Source of the DNA: Staphylococcus debuckii
GTDB lineage: Bacteria; Bacillota; Bacilli; Staphylococcales; Staphylococcaceae
NCBI RefSeq assembly: GCF_003718735.1
Contig: NZ_CP033460.1
Location: 1-64,000, forward strand
DNA length: 64,000 nt
Direction: 5' to 3'
The notes under the pieces were generated by a model. The model was not told the DNA's origin and did not search any database. It was given only the letters and a program-made list of their open reading frames with translations. Both the position numbers and the translations under genes were made by a program. Shown here in pieces: positions 38,791-51,641 of this stretch (positions within the stretch are counted from its first letter, which is position 1; the number at the start of each line of letters is the position of its first letter).

Positions 38791-38866
38791 TGGTGGAGAC
38801 TAGCGGGATCGAACCGCTGACCTCCTGCGTGCAAAGCAGGCGCTCTCCCAGCTGAGCTAAGCCCCC
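38791..38866 (-). tRNA. tRNA-Ala (TGC)
   Basis: 76 nt with CCA; anticodon TGC within CTTTGCACG. Last tRNA before 16S copy 2. The acceptor stem as written contains two G-T pairs. Confidence 0.94.
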
Positions 38867-38887
38867 AATATAATAATCAAATAAGAG

Positions 38888-38961
38888 TCGGGAAGACAGG
38901 ATTCGAACCTGCGACCCCTTGGTCCCAAACCAAGTGCTCTACCAAGCTGAGCTACTTCCCG
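38888..38961 (-). tRNA. tRNA-Pro (TGG)
   Basis: 74 nt to the discriminator; anticodon TGG within GTTTGGGAC. CCA is not encoded (ACTC follows). Confidence 0.95.
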
Positions 38962-38995
38962 TCATTCAATTATGTAATGGTAATAAAATTATAAA

Positions 38996-39072
38996 TGGCG
39001 CGCCCGATAGGAGTCGAACCCATAACCTCTTGATCCGTAGTCAAACGCTCTATCCAGTTGAGCTACGGGCGC
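38996..39072 (-). tRNA. tRNA-Arg (ACG)
   Basis: 77 nt with CCA; anticodon ACG (wobble A presumably edited to inosine by TadA) within GACTACGGATC. Confidence 0.95.
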
Positions 39073-39083
39073 TAATATTTATA

Positions 39084-39173
39084 TGGTGCCGAGGACCGGA
39101 ATCGAACCGGTACGGTAATCACTTACCGCAGGATTTTAAGTCCTGTGCGTCTGCCAGTTCCGCCACCCCGGCA
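39084..39173 (-). tRNA. tRNA-Leu (TAA)
   Basis: About 90 nt with a long variable arm and CCA; anticodon TAA within GACTTAAAATC; starts TGCCGGGGTGGCGG. Confidence 0.95.
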
Positions 39174-39179
39174 AAATAA

Positions 39180-39253
39180 TGGAGCAGAAGACGGGATTCG
39201 AACCCGCGACCCCAACCTTGGCAAGGTTGTATTCTACCGCTGAACTACTTCTG
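39180..39253 (-). tRNA. tRNA-Gly (GCC)
   Basis: 74 nt with CCA; anticodon GCC within CTTGCCAAG. Confidence 0.95.
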
Positions 39254-39283
39254 CATTATTTTGTAAGTATAATGGAAAACTGA

Positions 39284-39356
39284 TGAGCCATAGAGGATTC
39301 GAACCTCTGACCCTCTGATTAAAAGTCAGATGCTCTACCAACTGAGCTAATGGCTC
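39284..39356 (-). tRNA. tRNA-Lys (TTT)
   Basis: 73 nt to the discriminator; anticodon TTT within GACTTTTAATC. CCA is not encoded (ATCA follows). Confidence 0.95.
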
Positions 39357-39368
39357 AAAAGATTAAGA

Positions 39369-39444
<76 letters not shown>

Positions 39445-39451
39445 TACTAAA

Positions 39452-39527
39452 TGGTGGAGAATGACGGGTTCGAACCGCCGACCCTCTGCTTGTAAGGCAG
39501 ATGCTCTCCCAGCTGAGCTAATTCTCC
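39452..39527 (-). tRNA. tRNA-Val (TAC)
   Basis: 76 nt with CCA; anticodon TAC within CCTTACAAG. First tRNA after 5S copy 3. Confidence 0.95.
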
Positions 39528-39537
39528 GAATTATATT

Positions 39538-39652
39538 GCCTGGCAACGTCCTACTCTTGCGGAACGTAAGTCCGACTACCATTGGCGCTAAAGAGCTTAA
39601 CTTCTGTGTTCGGCATGGGAACAGGTGTGACCTCTTTGCCTTTGTCACCAGA
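39538..39652 (-). rRNA. rrf: 5S ribosomal RNA (copy 3, operon-leading)
   Basis: 115 nt, differing from copies 1 and 2 at two positions (near 39582 and 39641). It is the first gene of its transcription unit, ahead of eight tRNAs and 16S copy 2, with no 16S-23S before it. Confidence 0.95.
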
Positions 39653-39793
39653 CAATGTATTGTTAATGTAGTTTTTCGTGTTTTCCACTTAAACTATATT
39701 AACTGGTTTTCTTAACATTTGCAATAGTCAATTTTACACTCAGTTAAAATCTTATTTACAAATGTGTAACGCGTTCTTTTTGACGACTCTTAT

Positions 39794-39822
39794 ATATTAC
39801 TACATCTTAAAGTCTTTGTCAA
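39794..39822 (-). promoter_or_regulatory. Promoter P2 of the 5S-tRNA-rRNA operon
   Basis: TTGACA (39817-39822), 17-base spacer, TAATAT (39794-39799) on the minus strand, about 140 bases ahead of 5S copy 3. Confidence 0.85.
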
Positions 39823-39906
39823 CACTTTTTTAAAATATTTTTGAATCCTTCATATTCATGCAAAAACACTCATAAAATGTTGCGTTGTTTGTCAGAACAA
39901 TTAACA

Positions 39907-39934
39907 ATTATACACGCTTTAAAAATTAATGCAA
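39907..39934 (-). promoter_or_regulatory. Promoter P1 of the 5S-tRNA-rRNA operon
   Basis: TTGCAT (39929-39934), 16-base spacer, TATAAT (39907-39912) on the minus strand. With P2 it forms tandem promoters spaced about 110 bases apart, as usual for rRNA operons. The rest of 39660-40035 is AT-rich with no gene. Confidence 0.75.
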
Positions 39935-40037
39935 GGGTTTTTCTTAAGTTTTTTGAAATTCTTTTAAGCTTTTGTAATATACGTTTAATCTCATCGCTTT
40001 GAGATGCTGAAACTACTTTATTACCCTTCCTATAATA

Positions 40038-40078
40038 TTAAAAGAGACCGGAGCAACGTCATGTTCCGGTCTCTTTCT
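40038..40078. terminator. Terminator after lysS
   Basis: AAAGAGACCGGAACATG... stem: AGAGACCGGA pairs with TCCGGTCTCT, with A/T tracts on both sides. In the minus direction it ends with TTTT; it could work both ways. Confidence 0.85.
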
Positions 40079-40200
40079 CTTGAACTGCTAGTAGCTATCT
40101 AAATAGAATGCGTACTTATTTTAAGCTTCATTCTATTCTGGTCAGCTTTTAGAGGGAGGTAGGAAGATAAATTAATATTCTGCCTAACTCCACGATCACT
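40078..40200. repeat. Dispersed hairpin repeat, copy B
   Basis: Diverged copy of the element at 23160-23320, in the same orientation: it shares GTAGCTATCT, the AATAGAAT...ATTCTATT hairpin and the GG(A/C)GG...CTCC terminal hairpin with changes on both arms that keep the pairing. It lies between the lysS terminator and the lysS stop. Confidence 0.65.
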
Positions 40201-40215
40201 TTGCATCAGAGTTTA

Positions 40216-41721
<1,506 letters not shown>

Positions 41722-42717
41722 TTAAGCTTGTTGGGTTGCTGTTGCTGCTGTTGCTTCTGCTTGGAAATTCTGCAGAATATCAATCATTTCTTGTTCAGTG
41801 TTTGCTTGGTTCAATGCTTTACGGGCTTTTCCGTTCCCTTTTACACCTTTTAAATACCAAGAAGCGTGTTTACGCATTTCCATAACACCAATCTTCTCAC
41901 CTTTTAATTCTACTAGTCGACGCAAATGTAATAAAGCAATTTCTACTTTTTCTTTTACAGTAGGTTCATCCATCAATTCGCCAGTTTTTAAATAATGCAC
42001 TGTACGATAAATCATCCAAGGATTTCCTAAAGCCTCGCGACCGATCATAACAGCATCTACGCCAGTTTCGTCTAACATTTTTTGAGCGAGTTCCGGACTT
42101 GTTACATCACCATTCCCGATAACAGGAATGTTAACCGCTTCTTTCACCTGTTTGATTATATCCCAATCTGCGTGACCTTCATACATTTGCACACGCGTAC
42201 GTCCATGCAATGAAATAGCTGCTGCACCTGCACGCTCTGCTGCCTTCGCATTTTCGACAGCATAGATATGGTCTTCATCCCAGCCGATACGCATTTTACA
42301 TGTAACTGGTTTGCTGACTTTTTCAGTTACAGCAGAGACCATTTCATAAATTTTATTAGGGTCTAACAACCAACGGGCACCCGCTTCACAACGTATAATC
42401 TTATTAACGGGACATCCCATATTGATATCAATTATATCAGCAGTTGTATTTTGATCTACATAGACTGCCGCTTCTACCAATGTTTCTTTTTCTCCACCAA
42501 AAATCTGCAAGGATAATGGACGTTCATTCTCATCAATATACAACATATTCATTGTTTTAGGATTATTAAACAAAATAGCCTTATCACTGACCATTTCAGC
42601 ACATACTAATCCTGCACCAAACTCTTTAACTGTTAATCTGAATGCAGAGTTGCAAACTCCGGCCATCGGAGCAAGCACGACTCTATTGTCGATTTCTACA
42701 TCTCCAATCTTCCACAT
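41722..42717 (-). CDS. dusB: tRNA-dihydrouridine synthase (DusB type)
   Basis: FMN-dependent reductase of uridines in tRNA. 331 residues, TIM barrel starting VVLAPMAGVCNSAFRLTVKE, active-site INMGCPVNKIIRCEAGARWL with the catalytic Cys, HGRTRVQMYEGHADW and GIGREALGNPW-like FMN phosphate site (VMIGREALGNPWMIYR). It lies between folK and lysS, as in Bacillus yacF. Confidence 0.94.
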   Translation of the reverse strand: MWKIGDVEIDNRVVLAPMAGVCNSAFRLTVKEFGAGLVCAEMVSDKAILFNNPKTMNMLYIDENERPLSLQIFGGEKETLVEAAVYVDQNTTADIIDINMGCPVNKIIRCEAGARWLLDPNKIYEMVSAVTEKVSKPVTCKMRIGWDEDHIYAVENAKAAERAGAAAISLHGRTRVQMYEGHADWDIIKQVKEAVNIPVIGNGDVTSPELAQKMLDETGVDAVMIGREALGNPWMIYRTVHYLKTGELMDEPTVKEKVEIALLHLRRLVELKGEKIGVMEMRKHASWYLKGVKGNGKARKALNQANTEQEMIDILQNFQAEATAATATQQA

Positions 42718-42740
42718 AATAACTACCTCTCAATCTTTCT

Positions 42741-43223
42741 CTAACGTTTATGATACTTAGTCACAGTTTCATCAGGAACTTCAATATCTTTAATCTTCGT
42801 CTGTAGCAATGGATGCATCACTTCAGGTGCAATTTCTTGCAAAGGAACCAAGACAAAGGCACGTTCTGCCATTCTAGGATGAGGAACGCTCAATGTTTGA
42901 TTTTCAATGATTTCATTACCATAAAGCAAAATATCTATATCTAATGTGCGCGGTCCCCATCGTTCTTTACGAACACGATGTAATTGCTGTTCTATCTTCA
43001 AACCGCAATCTAAAACCTCTTGCGGTGTTAAATCCGTTTCAATTTCTGCGCATAAATTTAAAAAATCAGGCTGGTCGACATAGCCGACTGGCGCTGTTTC
43101 AAAAAGTGAAGAAACTTGAGTTACTTGAATACCTGGTTGTGTATCTAATAAACGAAGTGCTTCATTCAATTGTTGTTCTCTATCTCCGACATTACTGCCT
43201 AAGCCTAAATAAACTTTAGTCAT
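42741..43223 (-). CDS. folK: 6-hydroxymethyl-7,8-dihydropterin pyrophosphokinase
   Basis: Transfers pyrophosphate from ATP to the pterin before DHPS. Motifs [16 protein letters not shown] at the N-terminus and [20 protein letters not shown] with the catalytic aspartates. ATG 43223 ([10 protein letters not shown]) overlaps the folB end by 8 bases and gives 160 residues. Confidence 0.95.
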   Translation of the reverse strand: MTKVYLGLGSNVGDREQQLNEALRLLDTQPGIQVTQVSSLFETAPVGYVDQPDFLNLCAEIETDLTPQEVLDCGLKIEQQLHRVRKERWGPRTLDIDILLYGNEIIENQTLSVPHPRMAERAFVLVPLQEIAPEVMHPLLQTKIKDIEVPDETVTKYHKR

Positions 43224-43589
43224 GCTCAGCATTCACCCTCGTTATTTCAATTCCCACTCCGTCATAGTGACCTGGAATAGGTGGTGTTTCTTTTGTAATT
43301 CTCACTTTAGTTTCCAATACCCGATTATAGTGTGAATTTATACGTTTTGCAATAAGCGTAGCTAAATGTTCGAGCAAATTCTTAGGTTCGCCTTCCATTA
43401 TCTCTTTCACGTCTGCGTAAACTTCAGCATAATTAACTGTATCTTCTACAGCGTCTGAAGCACCTGCAGCCGTTAAATCCACTTTCAAAGTAATATCTAC
43501 TACGAATATTTGTCCGATGTCATTTTCGGCTTGCAATACTCCGTGATAACCATAAAAGCGCATGCCATTAAGAAAAATCGTATCTGCCA

Positions 43590-43590
<1 letters not shown>
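43216..43590 (-). CDS. folB: Dihydroneopterin aldolase
   Basis: Cleaves dihydroneopterin to hydroxymethyl-dihydropterin. 124 residues with [20 protein letters not shown], the active-site glutamate region, [14 protein letters not shown] and the lysine in [20 protein letters not shown]. Overlaps folP by one base, so translation is coupled. Confidence 0.95.
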
Positions 43591-44435
<845 letters not shown>

Positions 44436-44464
44436 TTAGTTTTCAAAAATTAAATTCTTAAATA

Positions 44465-44515
44465 GAAAAAAGCTGCCGCAGCACCCTCTGTTTTGAGCGT
44501 ACTGCTGACAGCTGT
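44465..44515 (-). terminator. Terminator after cysK
   Basis: AGCTGTCAGCAGTAC pairs with GGTGCTGCGGCAGCT (small mismatches) around a 16-base loop, then six T on the minus strand. Confidence 0.82.
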
Positions 44516-44527
44516 ATTACCGTCTGC

Positions 44528-45463
44528 TTATTTTTCTTCAAAAGAATAAAGCGGAGTTGAAAGATAACGTTCGCCGTTACTTGGCAATACAGTAACAACT
44601 GTTTTACCTTTGCCTAATTCTTTAGCTTTTTGAATAGCAGCATGAATGGCAGCTCCTGAAGAAATACCTGCTAAGATACCTTCTTCTTTAGCTACACGAC
44701 GAGAAGTTTCCATCGCAATTTCATTGCCTACTTTGATAACTTCATCATAAATTTGAGTGTCTAAAGTATCAGGAACAAATCCTGCACCTAAACCTTGTAA
44801 TTTGTGTGGTCCTGGTTCTCCGCCACTTAATACAGGTGAATCTTCTGGTTCGATGGCTACAATTTCAATATTTGGATATTGTTTTTTCAAGACTTTGCCG
44901 ACACCTGTCAATGTTCCGCCTGTACCGACACCTGCTAAGAAAGCATCGATTGTTTTATCTTCGAATTGGTCAACTAATTCTGGACCAGTTGTCAATTCAT
45001 GAACCAGTGGGTTTGCAGGGTTTTCGAATTGTTGAGGTTCATAATAACCGTATTCTTCTTTTAATTCTTTAGCTTTTTTAATTGCACCTTTCATCGCTTC
45101 TGATCCAGGTGTTAATACTACTTCTGCACCGTAAGCTTTTAATAAGTTACGACGTTCAATACTCATTGTTTCAGGCATTGTAAAGACTGCTTTATAACCT
45201 TTAGCAGCTGCAACGAATGCTAAACCGATACCAGTGTTACCACTTGTTGGTTCTACAATTGTATCGCCTGGTTTAATTGCGCCTTCTCTTTCAGCTTTTT
45301 CAATCATTGCTAAAGCAATACGGTCTTTAACTGAGCCGCCTGGATTTTGATATTCTAATTTCACATAAACATCAGCTGCGTCTTCAGGTACTACATTGCG
45401 TAGTTTAACAACGGGTGTATCTCCAATAATTTGAACAATATTATCTACAGGTTTCTTTGCCAT
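44528..45463 (-). CDS. cysK: Cysteine synthase A (O-acetylserine sulfhydrylase)
   Basis: PLP enzyme making cysteine from O-acetylserine and sulfide, the step after CysE. 311 residues: [20 protein letters not shown] holds the PLP lysine, [16 protein letters not shown] the substrate loop, and [15 protein letters not shown] the phosphate cup; ends in [15 protein letters not shown]. Single gene between terminators. Its 5' UTR can form a GAGATGC/GCATCTC hairpin near 45510-45560; CymR control is likely in this genus but I cannot fix a site. Confidence 0.96.
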   Translation of the reverse strand: MAKKPVDNIVQIIGDTPVVKLRNVVPEDAADVYVKLEYQNPGGSVKDRIALAMIEKAEREGAIKPGDTIVEPTSGNTGIGLAFVAAAKGYKAVFTMPETMSIERRNLLKAYGAEVVLTPGSEAMKGAIKKAKELKEEYGYYEPQQFENPANPLVHELTTGPELVDQFEDKTIDAFLAGVGTGGTLTGVGKVLKKQYPNIEIVAIEPEDSPVLSGGEPGPHKLQGLGAGFVPDTLDTQIYDEVIKVGNEIAMETSRRVAKEEGILAGISSGAAIHAAIQKAKELGKGKTVVTVLPSNGERYLSTPLYSFEEK

Positions 45464-45694
45464 AAAAAAACACTCCTTTTTTAGTTAAAAAGATATTGAA
45501 AAACAAACTGTCGAGATGCAGATTCCACTATAATTAAAGCCCCATTTATCGCATCTCAATTCTTATTTAATTCTATTTCAAATATACCTTAGCTATTTCA
45601 TCGGATATTATTATTTTATCAGACTTGTATGACAAATCACAAGCTGATTGTCTCTATTCTTTTATATTTCCTCTTTTTGAAAAAGAAAACCCGT

Positions 45695-45739
45695 AAAAAA
45701 GCGAATCCAATGCTTGAATTACAGCATTGGATTCGCTTG
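45695..45739 (-). terminator. Terminator after hslO
   Basis: AGCGAATCCAATGCT pairs perfectly with AGCATTGGATTCGCT over 15 bp, followed by six T on the minus strand. Confidence 0.93.
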
Positions 45740-45750
45740 GCATTTAATAT

Positions 45751-46635
45751 TTATGCATTGAGTTCTTCAATTAATCCTTTAAGTTCCGCTTCACTATATT
45801 GGTATTTAGCACGACAAAAATGGCATTCTGCTTCTGCACCATGGTCTTCATCAATCATCGCTTGAATCTCAGCTTCTCCTAATCCTTTGATGGCATTTAA
45901 GAACTTTTCGTGGCTACAGTTACATTCAAATTTAACAGGGACTGTTTCTAAGAATTTCACATTTTCTTTACCAAGGATTTCTGTCAACAATTCTTCAGGT
46001 GACAAACCTTGATCAATTAATTTCGAAACAGGTGTCATGTTACTGATTGCTTTCTCAACTTTATCGATTGTTTCTTCTTTCGCATTCGGCATAACTTGAA
46101 TGATGAAACCACCTGAGGCTTTGATTGAATTATCCGGATTGACTAGCACGCCAAGTCCTACTGAAGAAGGAACTTGCTCACTTGTTGCATAGTAATACGT
46201 AAAGTCATCTCCGAGTTCACCAGAGACAATCGGGCTTGAACCTGAGAAATAATCTTTCAAGCCGACATCTTTAACAACCGTCAATGTACCATCTGTACCC
46301 ACTGCACGACGTACGTCTAATTTACCTTGTTCATTTAATGGGAAATGTGTTTGTGGGTTTGTAACATAACCACGAATATCTCCTTTAGCATCGGCATCCG
46401 CTACAATACGGCCGATAGGACCATGGCCATCTACCGTTACTGTTAATTTCTGTTCACCTTTCAACATTGCACCCATCATAGCTGTGGCAGTCATTGTACG
46501 ACCTAGTGCCGCGGATGCTGTAGGCCATGTATAGTGTCTTGTTTGCGCTTCTTGCACCGCATTTGTGGTAACCGCTGCATAAGCACGGATGTCACCATCA
46601 AATGCTAATGCTTTTACGATATAATCTTGTGTCAT
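45751..46635 (-). CDS. hslO: Redox-regulated chaperone Hsp33
   Basis: Holdase activated by oxidation. 294 residues; the redox switch at the C-terminus has CNCSHEKF and, 31 residues on, CHFC, which bind zinc when reduced and form disulfides under stress. N-terminal core [20 protein letters not shown]. Full length, all four cysteines present. Between cysK and ftsH as in other Bacilli. Confidence 0.96.
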   Translation of the reverse strand: MTQDYIVKALAFDGDIRAYAAVTTNAVQEAQTRHYTWPTASAALGRTMTATAMMGAMLKGEQKLTVTVDGHGPIGRIVADADAKGDIRGYVTNPQTHFPLNEQGKLDVRRAVGTDGTLTVVKDVGLKDYFSGSSPIVSGELGDDFTYYYATSEQVPSSVGLGVLVNPDNSIKASGGFIIQVMPNAKEETIDKVEKAISNMTPVSKLIDQGLSPEELLTEILGKENVKFLETVPVKFECNCSHEKFLNAIKGLGEAEIQAMIDEDHGAEAECHFCRAKYQYSEAELKGLIEELNA

Positions 46636-46701
46636 TCTTAATTAACTCCTCTTACTTAGTTTATATATTTCATACTTCACTCGTTTTCTTTATTTCAGTT
46701 C

Positions 46702-46747
46702 AAAAAATCTCTTCCTGCGTATTCCCATGATAGCAGAAAGAGATTTT
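46702..46747 (-). terminator. Terminator after ftsH
   Basis: AAATCTCTTTCTGC pairs with GCAGGAAGAGATTT around an 18-base loop, followed by TTTTTTG on the minus strand. Confidence 0.85.
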
Positions 46748-46784
46748 AAACTACATTATTTGATTTCCAACAAAAAGTTAACGA

Positions 46785-48893
46785 TTAATCGTTGCGACGG
46801 TCATTTTTATCAGCATCTGATGAATGATTATCGCGATGATTTGGAACATCAGTATCGTTTTCACGTTGTGAATCTTCATGCTTATGTTCTTCGTTTTCTT
46901 TTTGTTGTTTTTCTTGTTCGTCTACTTCAGCTTCTTCTTCTTGATACTTTTTATCTTCATCTTGTACTTCATCAAGAATTTCGTCATAAGACTTGCCGAA
47001 TTTACCTTCTTTGAAGTCTTCATCACCATGGTTAACTACTTTAGCTTCATCATAATTCACTTCAGGCAATTTGCCGTCGTAGAATAATGAGTGGATTTGT
47101 TCGCGTACTAAAGTTTCTTCAGTCAACAATGTTTTAGCAATCAATTTAAGTTGATCCAAGTGCTCAGTCAAGATTTGTTTACAACGTTCGTATTGTTCTT
47201 TGATAATACGTTGTACTTCTTTGTCGATTTCATAAGCAATTTGTCCAGAGTATTCTGGGTCACCTTGCATATCTTTACCTAAGAAGACTTGGCCGCTTCC
47301 TTTAGTAAACTGCATTGGTCCGAGTTTCTTACTCATACCGTATTCAGTTACCATAGAGCGCGCAATTTGTGTTGCACGTTCAAAGTCGTTCGAAGCTCCT
47401 GTAGAGACTTCATTAAAGTTGATATCCTCTGATACACGACCACCTAATAAGCCGCAGATTTTATCAAGTAATTCTGGTTCAGTCATTAAGAAACGATCTT
47501 GTTTAGGAAGCATCATTGCGTATCCGCCAGCTTGACCACGCGGAACAATGGTAACTTTGTGTACCACTTCTGCTTCATCCAAGACCATACCGATAATCGT
47601 ATGACCGGCTTCATGATGTGCCACGATATTACGTTCTTTTTCAGAAATAACACGTGATTTTTTAGCTGGTCCTGCGATAACGCGGTCTGTTGCCTCTTCA
47701 ATATCACGCATATCGATTTTCTTCTTGCCGTCACGTACTGCAATTAACGACGCTTCGTTCAGCAAGTTTTCTAAATCGGCACCAGAGAAGCCTGGCGTTC
47801 TTTGCGCGATAGCTTTCAAATCTACTGTTTCATCTAGAGGTTTGTTTCTAGCATGTACATATAGAATGGCTTCACGGCCTTTAACGTCTGGACGTCCGAC
47901 TTGGATTTGTCTGTCGAAACGACCTGGACGTAATAATGCTGGGTCTAAGATATCAGGACGGTTAGTAGCGGCAATCATGATAATACCTTCATTTTCACCG
48001 AAGCCATCCATTTCTACTAGTAATTGGTTCAACGTTTGTTCACGTTCATCGTGACCGCCGCCGACACCTGCACCACGTTGGCGTCCTACTGCGTCAATTT
48101 CATCGATGAAAATGATACAAGGTGCATTCTTCTTAGCATTTTCGAATAAGTCGCGGACACGGCTCGCACCGACACCGACAAACATTTCAACGAAATCAGA
48201 ACCACTGATTGAGAAGAATGGAACACCTGCTTCACCTGCAACTGCACGTGCAAGCAATGTTTTACCTGTACCTGGAGGACCTACTAGAAGTACCCCTTTT
48301 GGAATTCTAGAGCCCATATCTTTAAATTTCTTATTGTCTTTCAAGAAATCTACAATTTCGATTAATTCTTGTTTTTCCTCATCTGCACCGGCTACGTCAG
48401 AGAAACGTACACGGCGTTTTTGGTTATCGTACATTTTCGCTTTGGATTTACCAAAGTTCATCATACGGCCGCCACCACCGCCGCCTTGTGCTTGACTAAG
48501 GAAGAAAATAAATAATAAAGCAATAACCAATACTGGAATCAATGTTGAAAGAATACTTACAAATACACTTTGTTTTTCTTCTTCTTTAACTGTAAACTTC
48601 AAATCTTTTTGTTTGTGTGCTTCATCTGTGACTTTTTGCAAGTCTTTTTGGTTATTATATAACATCGTTGAAGAATAATCTTCACCGTTCTTGGTTTTTC
48701 CGCTTACTAGATACACGTTCTGTTCAGGCTGGATTTCTAAAGTTTTCAAATCGCCTTTTTCGAGTTTATTCGAGAACTGTGTATAAGAAAGTTGCTTTGG
48801 CATATTGCCATTACCATTCAGCCAGGAAAATAAACCGAATATAAAAACGCCAATGATTGCGATTACAAGCACATTGCGAAAAGCTTTCTGCAT
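46785..48893 (-). CDS. ftsH: ATP-dependent zinc metalloprotease FtsH
   Basis: Membrane-anchored AAA protease for quality control of membrane and regulatory proteins. 702 residues: helix 1 (about 8-25), an extracytoplasmic loop, helix 2 (about 110-130, [20 protein letters not shown]), Walker [14 protein letters not shown], Walker [10 protein letters not shown], pore [15 protein letters not shown] segment, and zinc site HEAGH. A long acidic Glu/Asp/Lys tail (last 90 residues) is typical of staphylococci. Confidence 0.97.
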   Translation of the reverse strand: MQKAFRNVLVIAIIGVFIFGLFSWLNGNGNMPKQLSYTQFSNKLEKGDLKTLEIQPEQNVYLVSGKTKNGEDYSSTMLYNNQKDLQKVTDEAHKQKDLKFTVKEEEKQSVFVSILSTLIPVLVIALLFIFFLSQAQGGGGGGRMMNFGKSKAKMYDNQKRRVRFSDVAGADEEKQELIEIVDFLKDNKKFKDMGSRIPKGVLLVGPPGTGKTLLARAVAGEAGVPFFSISGSDFVEMFVGVGASRVRDLFENAKKNAPCIIFIDEIDAVGRQRGAGVGGGHDEREQTLNQLLVEMDGFGENEGIIMIAATNRPDILDPALLRPGRFDRQIQVGRPDVKGREAILYVHARNKPLDETVDLKAIAQRTPGFSGADLENLLNEASLIAVRDGKKKIDMRDIEEATDRVIAGPAKKSRVISEKERNIVAHHEAGHTIIGMVLDEAEVVHKVTIVPRGQAGGYAMMLPKQDRFLMTEPELLDKICGLLGGRVSEDINFNEVSTGASNDFERATQIARSMVTEYGMSKKLGPMQFTKGSGQVFLGKDMQGDPEYSGQIAYEIDKEVQRIIKEQYERCKQILTEHLDQLKLIAKTLLTEETLVREQIHSLFYDGKLPEVNYDEAKVVNHGDEDFKEGKFGKSYDEILDEVQDEDKKYQEEEAEVDEQEKQQKENEEHKHEDSQRENDTDVPNHRDNHSSDADKNDRRND

Positions 48894-49009
48894 GCGTTTT
48901 TTCCTCCTACTCCAATAATAAAACTAACAAAAATTGTAACACAATATAACTTTTTATGGCTAGTATTTCAACTTTAAGAAAAACTTAACCATACATATTA
49001 TTCAAATGT

Positions 49010-49555
49010 TTATTTATTTTCGTAAACTTCAGGTTTCAAAGTGCCTACATATGGAAGATTACGGTAATATTCCGCATAATCTAAACCATAGCCAACCACA
49101 AACTCATCTGGAATTTTGCGACCGACATATTTTGCTTCGATATCTGCTTTGCGACGGTTTGGCTTGTCTAATAAAGTAACGATTTCTAAAGAGTTGACGT
49201 GACGTGATTTCAACAACTCAGTAATAGATTTCAAAGTCGTACCTGTTTCTAAAATATCTTCGATGATCAATACGTCTTTATTTTCAATTGAGCTGCCTAA
49301 ATCTTTTAAGATTTTGACTTCACCTGTCGATTCAGTACCGCCATGGTAGCTGGAAACATCCATGAAATCGATAGATAAATGTGTATCAATACGCTTGATT
49401 AAATCTGACATAAACATGGCAGACCCTTTTAAGATACCGATACAAACAAGGTCTTTTCCTCTGTAGTCCTTTGTAATTTCTGCGCCGAGCTGGCGGCAAA
49501 TCTGCTGAATTTCATCTTCAGTCAGTAATATTTCCTTTAAATCATCTTTCATCAT
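49010..49555 (-). CDS. hpt: Hypoxanthine phosphoribosyltransferase
   Basis: Salvages hypoxanthine and guanine with PRPP. 181 residues; the PRPP-binding motif is DVLIIEDILETGTTLKSI, with GILKGSAMFMSDLI and FVVGYGLDYAEYYRNLPYVG. Starts 3 bases after tilS, and ftsH follows, the conserved tilS-hpt-ftsH order. Confidence 0.96.
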   Translation of the reverse strand: MMKDDLKEILLTEDEIQQICRQLGAEITKDYRGKDLVCIGILKGSAMFMSDLIKRIDTHLSIDFMDVSSYHGGTESTGEVKILKDLGSSIENKDVLIIEDILETGTTLKSITELLKSRHVNSLEIVTLLDKPNRRKADIEAKYVGRKIPDEFVVGYGLDYAEYYRNLPYVGTLKPEVYENK

Positions 49556-49557
49556 GA

Positions 49558-50838
49558 TTACACTCCTAAATTTGTGATCTCTAGTTTTTTTTCATAATTC
49601 GGCGCAGTATAAAGTGAGCCGACTGCGACTATCTCCCCTTGTTTATTCAGCAATATGGGTAATCGATCGCGTTCATAAGCTGGAACTTTGCGATTGATCA
49701 TCAAGCGGTTGACTTTCTGATGTCCTCTGTGATGAGGCAAGGCAAAACGGTCGCCTTGCTGCCGGATACGTAAAGTCATCGGAAAATCAGTATTATCTAG
49801 CGTATTATTAATTATAATTTGATATGTACCAAACTGATAATGTCCTGGTTGTGCAATCCGCTTCGGTGTTAAATCTATATCTGTATAACCCATTATTATA
49901 AATTTATCATACACAATTTGAATATTCCATTTATCTGTCGAATAAATTACAGCTTGTACTGTTGAATTTTCCAATTGTGTAAACCATTCACGATATGCAT
50001 GTTCTGAAATCGGTTGATGCTCCGTCCATTTATTTAACAATTTATCCATAATTGTCGTCTTTTGTGAATGATTCAATTGATTAAAGGCTGCACGGTCCAC
50101 TGTTATCTGCTCATTCTCAATTTCGGTATGCCGTGCGATAAAGTCTTTCGCAAAAATCTGTAAAGATTGAAATTGTTCATCATGCCAATGTTTCAATTTC
50201 AATAATTGCGCAACGTCTAATTGTGAATTTTCTTCTATTGCCGGAAACAAACGGTTTCGAATGTCATTTCGTACATAATGATTATCCTCATTAGAGGCAT
50301 CTTCATGATACGGAACGTGATGACGTTGCTGGTAAGCTCTGATTTCTTCTTTAGATACGTTGAGCAAAGGACGAACCAAGCGGATACCTGAGTATGCTTC
50401 CTTTTCAGACATACCTAACGGACTGCGTGTCGTTCTGCCAGTCATAATGCGATAAAAAATAGTTTCTAACTGATCATCTTGATGATGGGCAGTCATTAAA
50501 ACATTCGCATCCACCGCAGCCATCTGAGTCATAAACCAAGCATAACGCTGCTCTCGCGCTTTTGATTGAATACTCTTCCCTTGAAGGGTAAGTTTTGATA
50601 AATCCAAATGATGCACATGCAAAGGGATATAGTGCTGCTTACAATAAGCGCGTATAAATGTTTCTTCTTCTTTCGAGGCTTCACGGATACCGTGGTTCAC
50701 ATGCAGCACCGTTAATTTTCGATAGGTATGTGAAAGTTCAGTTGTTAATAAGTTGAGCAGTACCATACTATCCACCCCAGTGGATACTGCAAGCGCAATG
50801 TGGTCGTTTTCTGTCCAACCCTGCGTATAAATATTCAA
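49558..50838 (-). CDS. tilS: tRNA(Ile)-lysidine synthase
   Basis: Adds lysine to C34 of the CAT-anticodon tRNA-Ile so that it reads AUA. The N-type ATP pyrophosphatase P-loop reads ALAVSTGVDSMVLL, STG in place of the common SGG, as in S. aureus. TAHHQDDQLETIFYRIMTG and the C-terminal LPILLNKQGEIVAVGSLY domain follow. TTG at 50838 is 8 bases after GAGG; a GTG at 50847 overlaps the ribosome site. About 426 residues. Confidence 0.92.
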   Translation of the reverse strand: MNIYTQGWTENDHIALAVSTGVDSMVLLNLLTTELSHTYRKLTVLHVNHGIREASKEEETFIRAYCKQHYIPLHVHHLDLSKLTLQGKSIQSKAREQRYAWFMTQMAAVDANVLMTAHHQDDQLETIFYRIMTGRTTRSPLGMSEKEAYSGIRLVRPLLNVSKEEIRAYQQRHHVPYHEDASNEDNHYVRNDIRNRLFPAIEENSQLDVAQLLKLKHWHDEQFQSLQIFAKDFIARHTEIENEQITVDRAAFNQLNHSQKTTIMDKLLNKWTEHQPISEHAYREWFTQLENSTVQAVIYSTDKWNIQIVYDKFIIMGYTDIDLTPKRIAQPGHYQFGTYQIIINNTLDNTDFPMTLRIRQQGDRFALPHHRGHQKVNRLMINRKVPAYERDRLPILLNKQGEIVAVGSLYTAPNYEKKLEITNLGV

Positions 50839-50988
50839 TAGCTTCACCTCGCATCGTTTATGTATCGTTATACTGAAGCGGTCATCGTCAGGGCATCGGC
50901 TTTAAGTGAGTAGAGGTCCTTTTATGAAGAAAGCTGCTGATGATAAACTTTGCAGCTGAGGTCATAATTATTTCAAATCGGCCCTTAT

Positions 50989-51016
50989 ATTATACCTGTT
51001 TCAAGCACCAATACAA
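50989..51016 (-). promoter_or_regulatory. Promoter upstream of tilS-hpt-ftsH
   Basis: TTGTAT (51011-51016), 16-base spacer, TATAAT (50989-50994) on the minus strand. The 150 bases from here to tilS contain no gene I recognise. Confidence 0.6.
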
Positions 51017-51043
51017 AGGGATACGTATTTAATTTTAAAAAAA

Positions 51044-51074
51044 TAAAATAGACCGTCTCTCGCGAAACAGTCTT
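51044..51074 (-). terminator. Terminator after the yabR-like gene
   Basis: AGACTGT-TTCGCGAGAG-ACGGTCT hairpin with T-rich tail TATTTTATTTTTTT on the minus strand. Confidence 0.8.
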
Positions 51075-51095
51075 TAGATTATATATTAACTTAGA

Positions 51096-51506
51096 TTAGC
51101 GTCTTGAACCTCTGCCGCCTCTTCTAGATTCAGCTTGACGTTTGATAGAAGTCATTTTCTCTTCACTATCTTTTAAGAAGTTGCTTAATTTCTTTTCAAA
51201 GTCCTCTGGTTTGCTTTGTGCCGGTTTGCCATGGTGGTGGTTCCCGCCTCTATGGTGTTGTCTTTTTGGACGATCTTTTGCTTTTTTAATTGAAAGACTA
51301 ATTTTGCCGTCATCAGCAATAGATAGTACCTTAACTTCTACTTCATCTCCAACAGACAAATGTTCTTCTACATTTTCAACATATTTGTCTGCAACTTCAC
51401 TGATGTGAACTAAGCCACTTTTCCCTTCAGGTAATTCTACAAACGCACCAAATTTCTTGATACCAGTGACTTTCCCTTTAAGCTTGCTTCCTACTTCGAT
51501 TGACAT
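51096..51506 (-). CDS. S1 domain RNA-binding protein (YabR/CvfD-like)
   Basis: 136 residues. An S1/OB domain fills residues 1-75 (GSKLKGKVTGIKKFGAFVEL, SGLVHISEVADKYVENVEEH, VKVLSIADDGKISLSIKKA), followed by a basic Arg/His/Gly-rich tail ending RGGRGSRR. Related proteins bind mRNA or the ribosome and act in post-transcriptional control; the exact role is not shown by sequence. Between tilS and divIC as in Bacillus. Confidence 0.88.
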   Translation of the reverse strand: MSIEVGSKLKGKVTGIKKFGAFVELPEGKSGLVHISEVADKYVENVEEHLSVGDEVEVKVLSIADDGKISLSIKKAKDRPKRQHHRGGNHHHGKPAQSKPEDFEKKLSNFLKDSEEKMTSIKRQAESRRGGRGSRR

Positions 51507-51641
51507 ATCCTAAATAAATCCTCCGATTTCTTTCAATTTTAATTTAACTCTATTATATGCTTGTTGTCACAATTTAACAATGCTATATCAGCTAATTCGC
51601 CTAGATATTTCATTTTCCCCAAATAGAGGCATTTTGCGCAG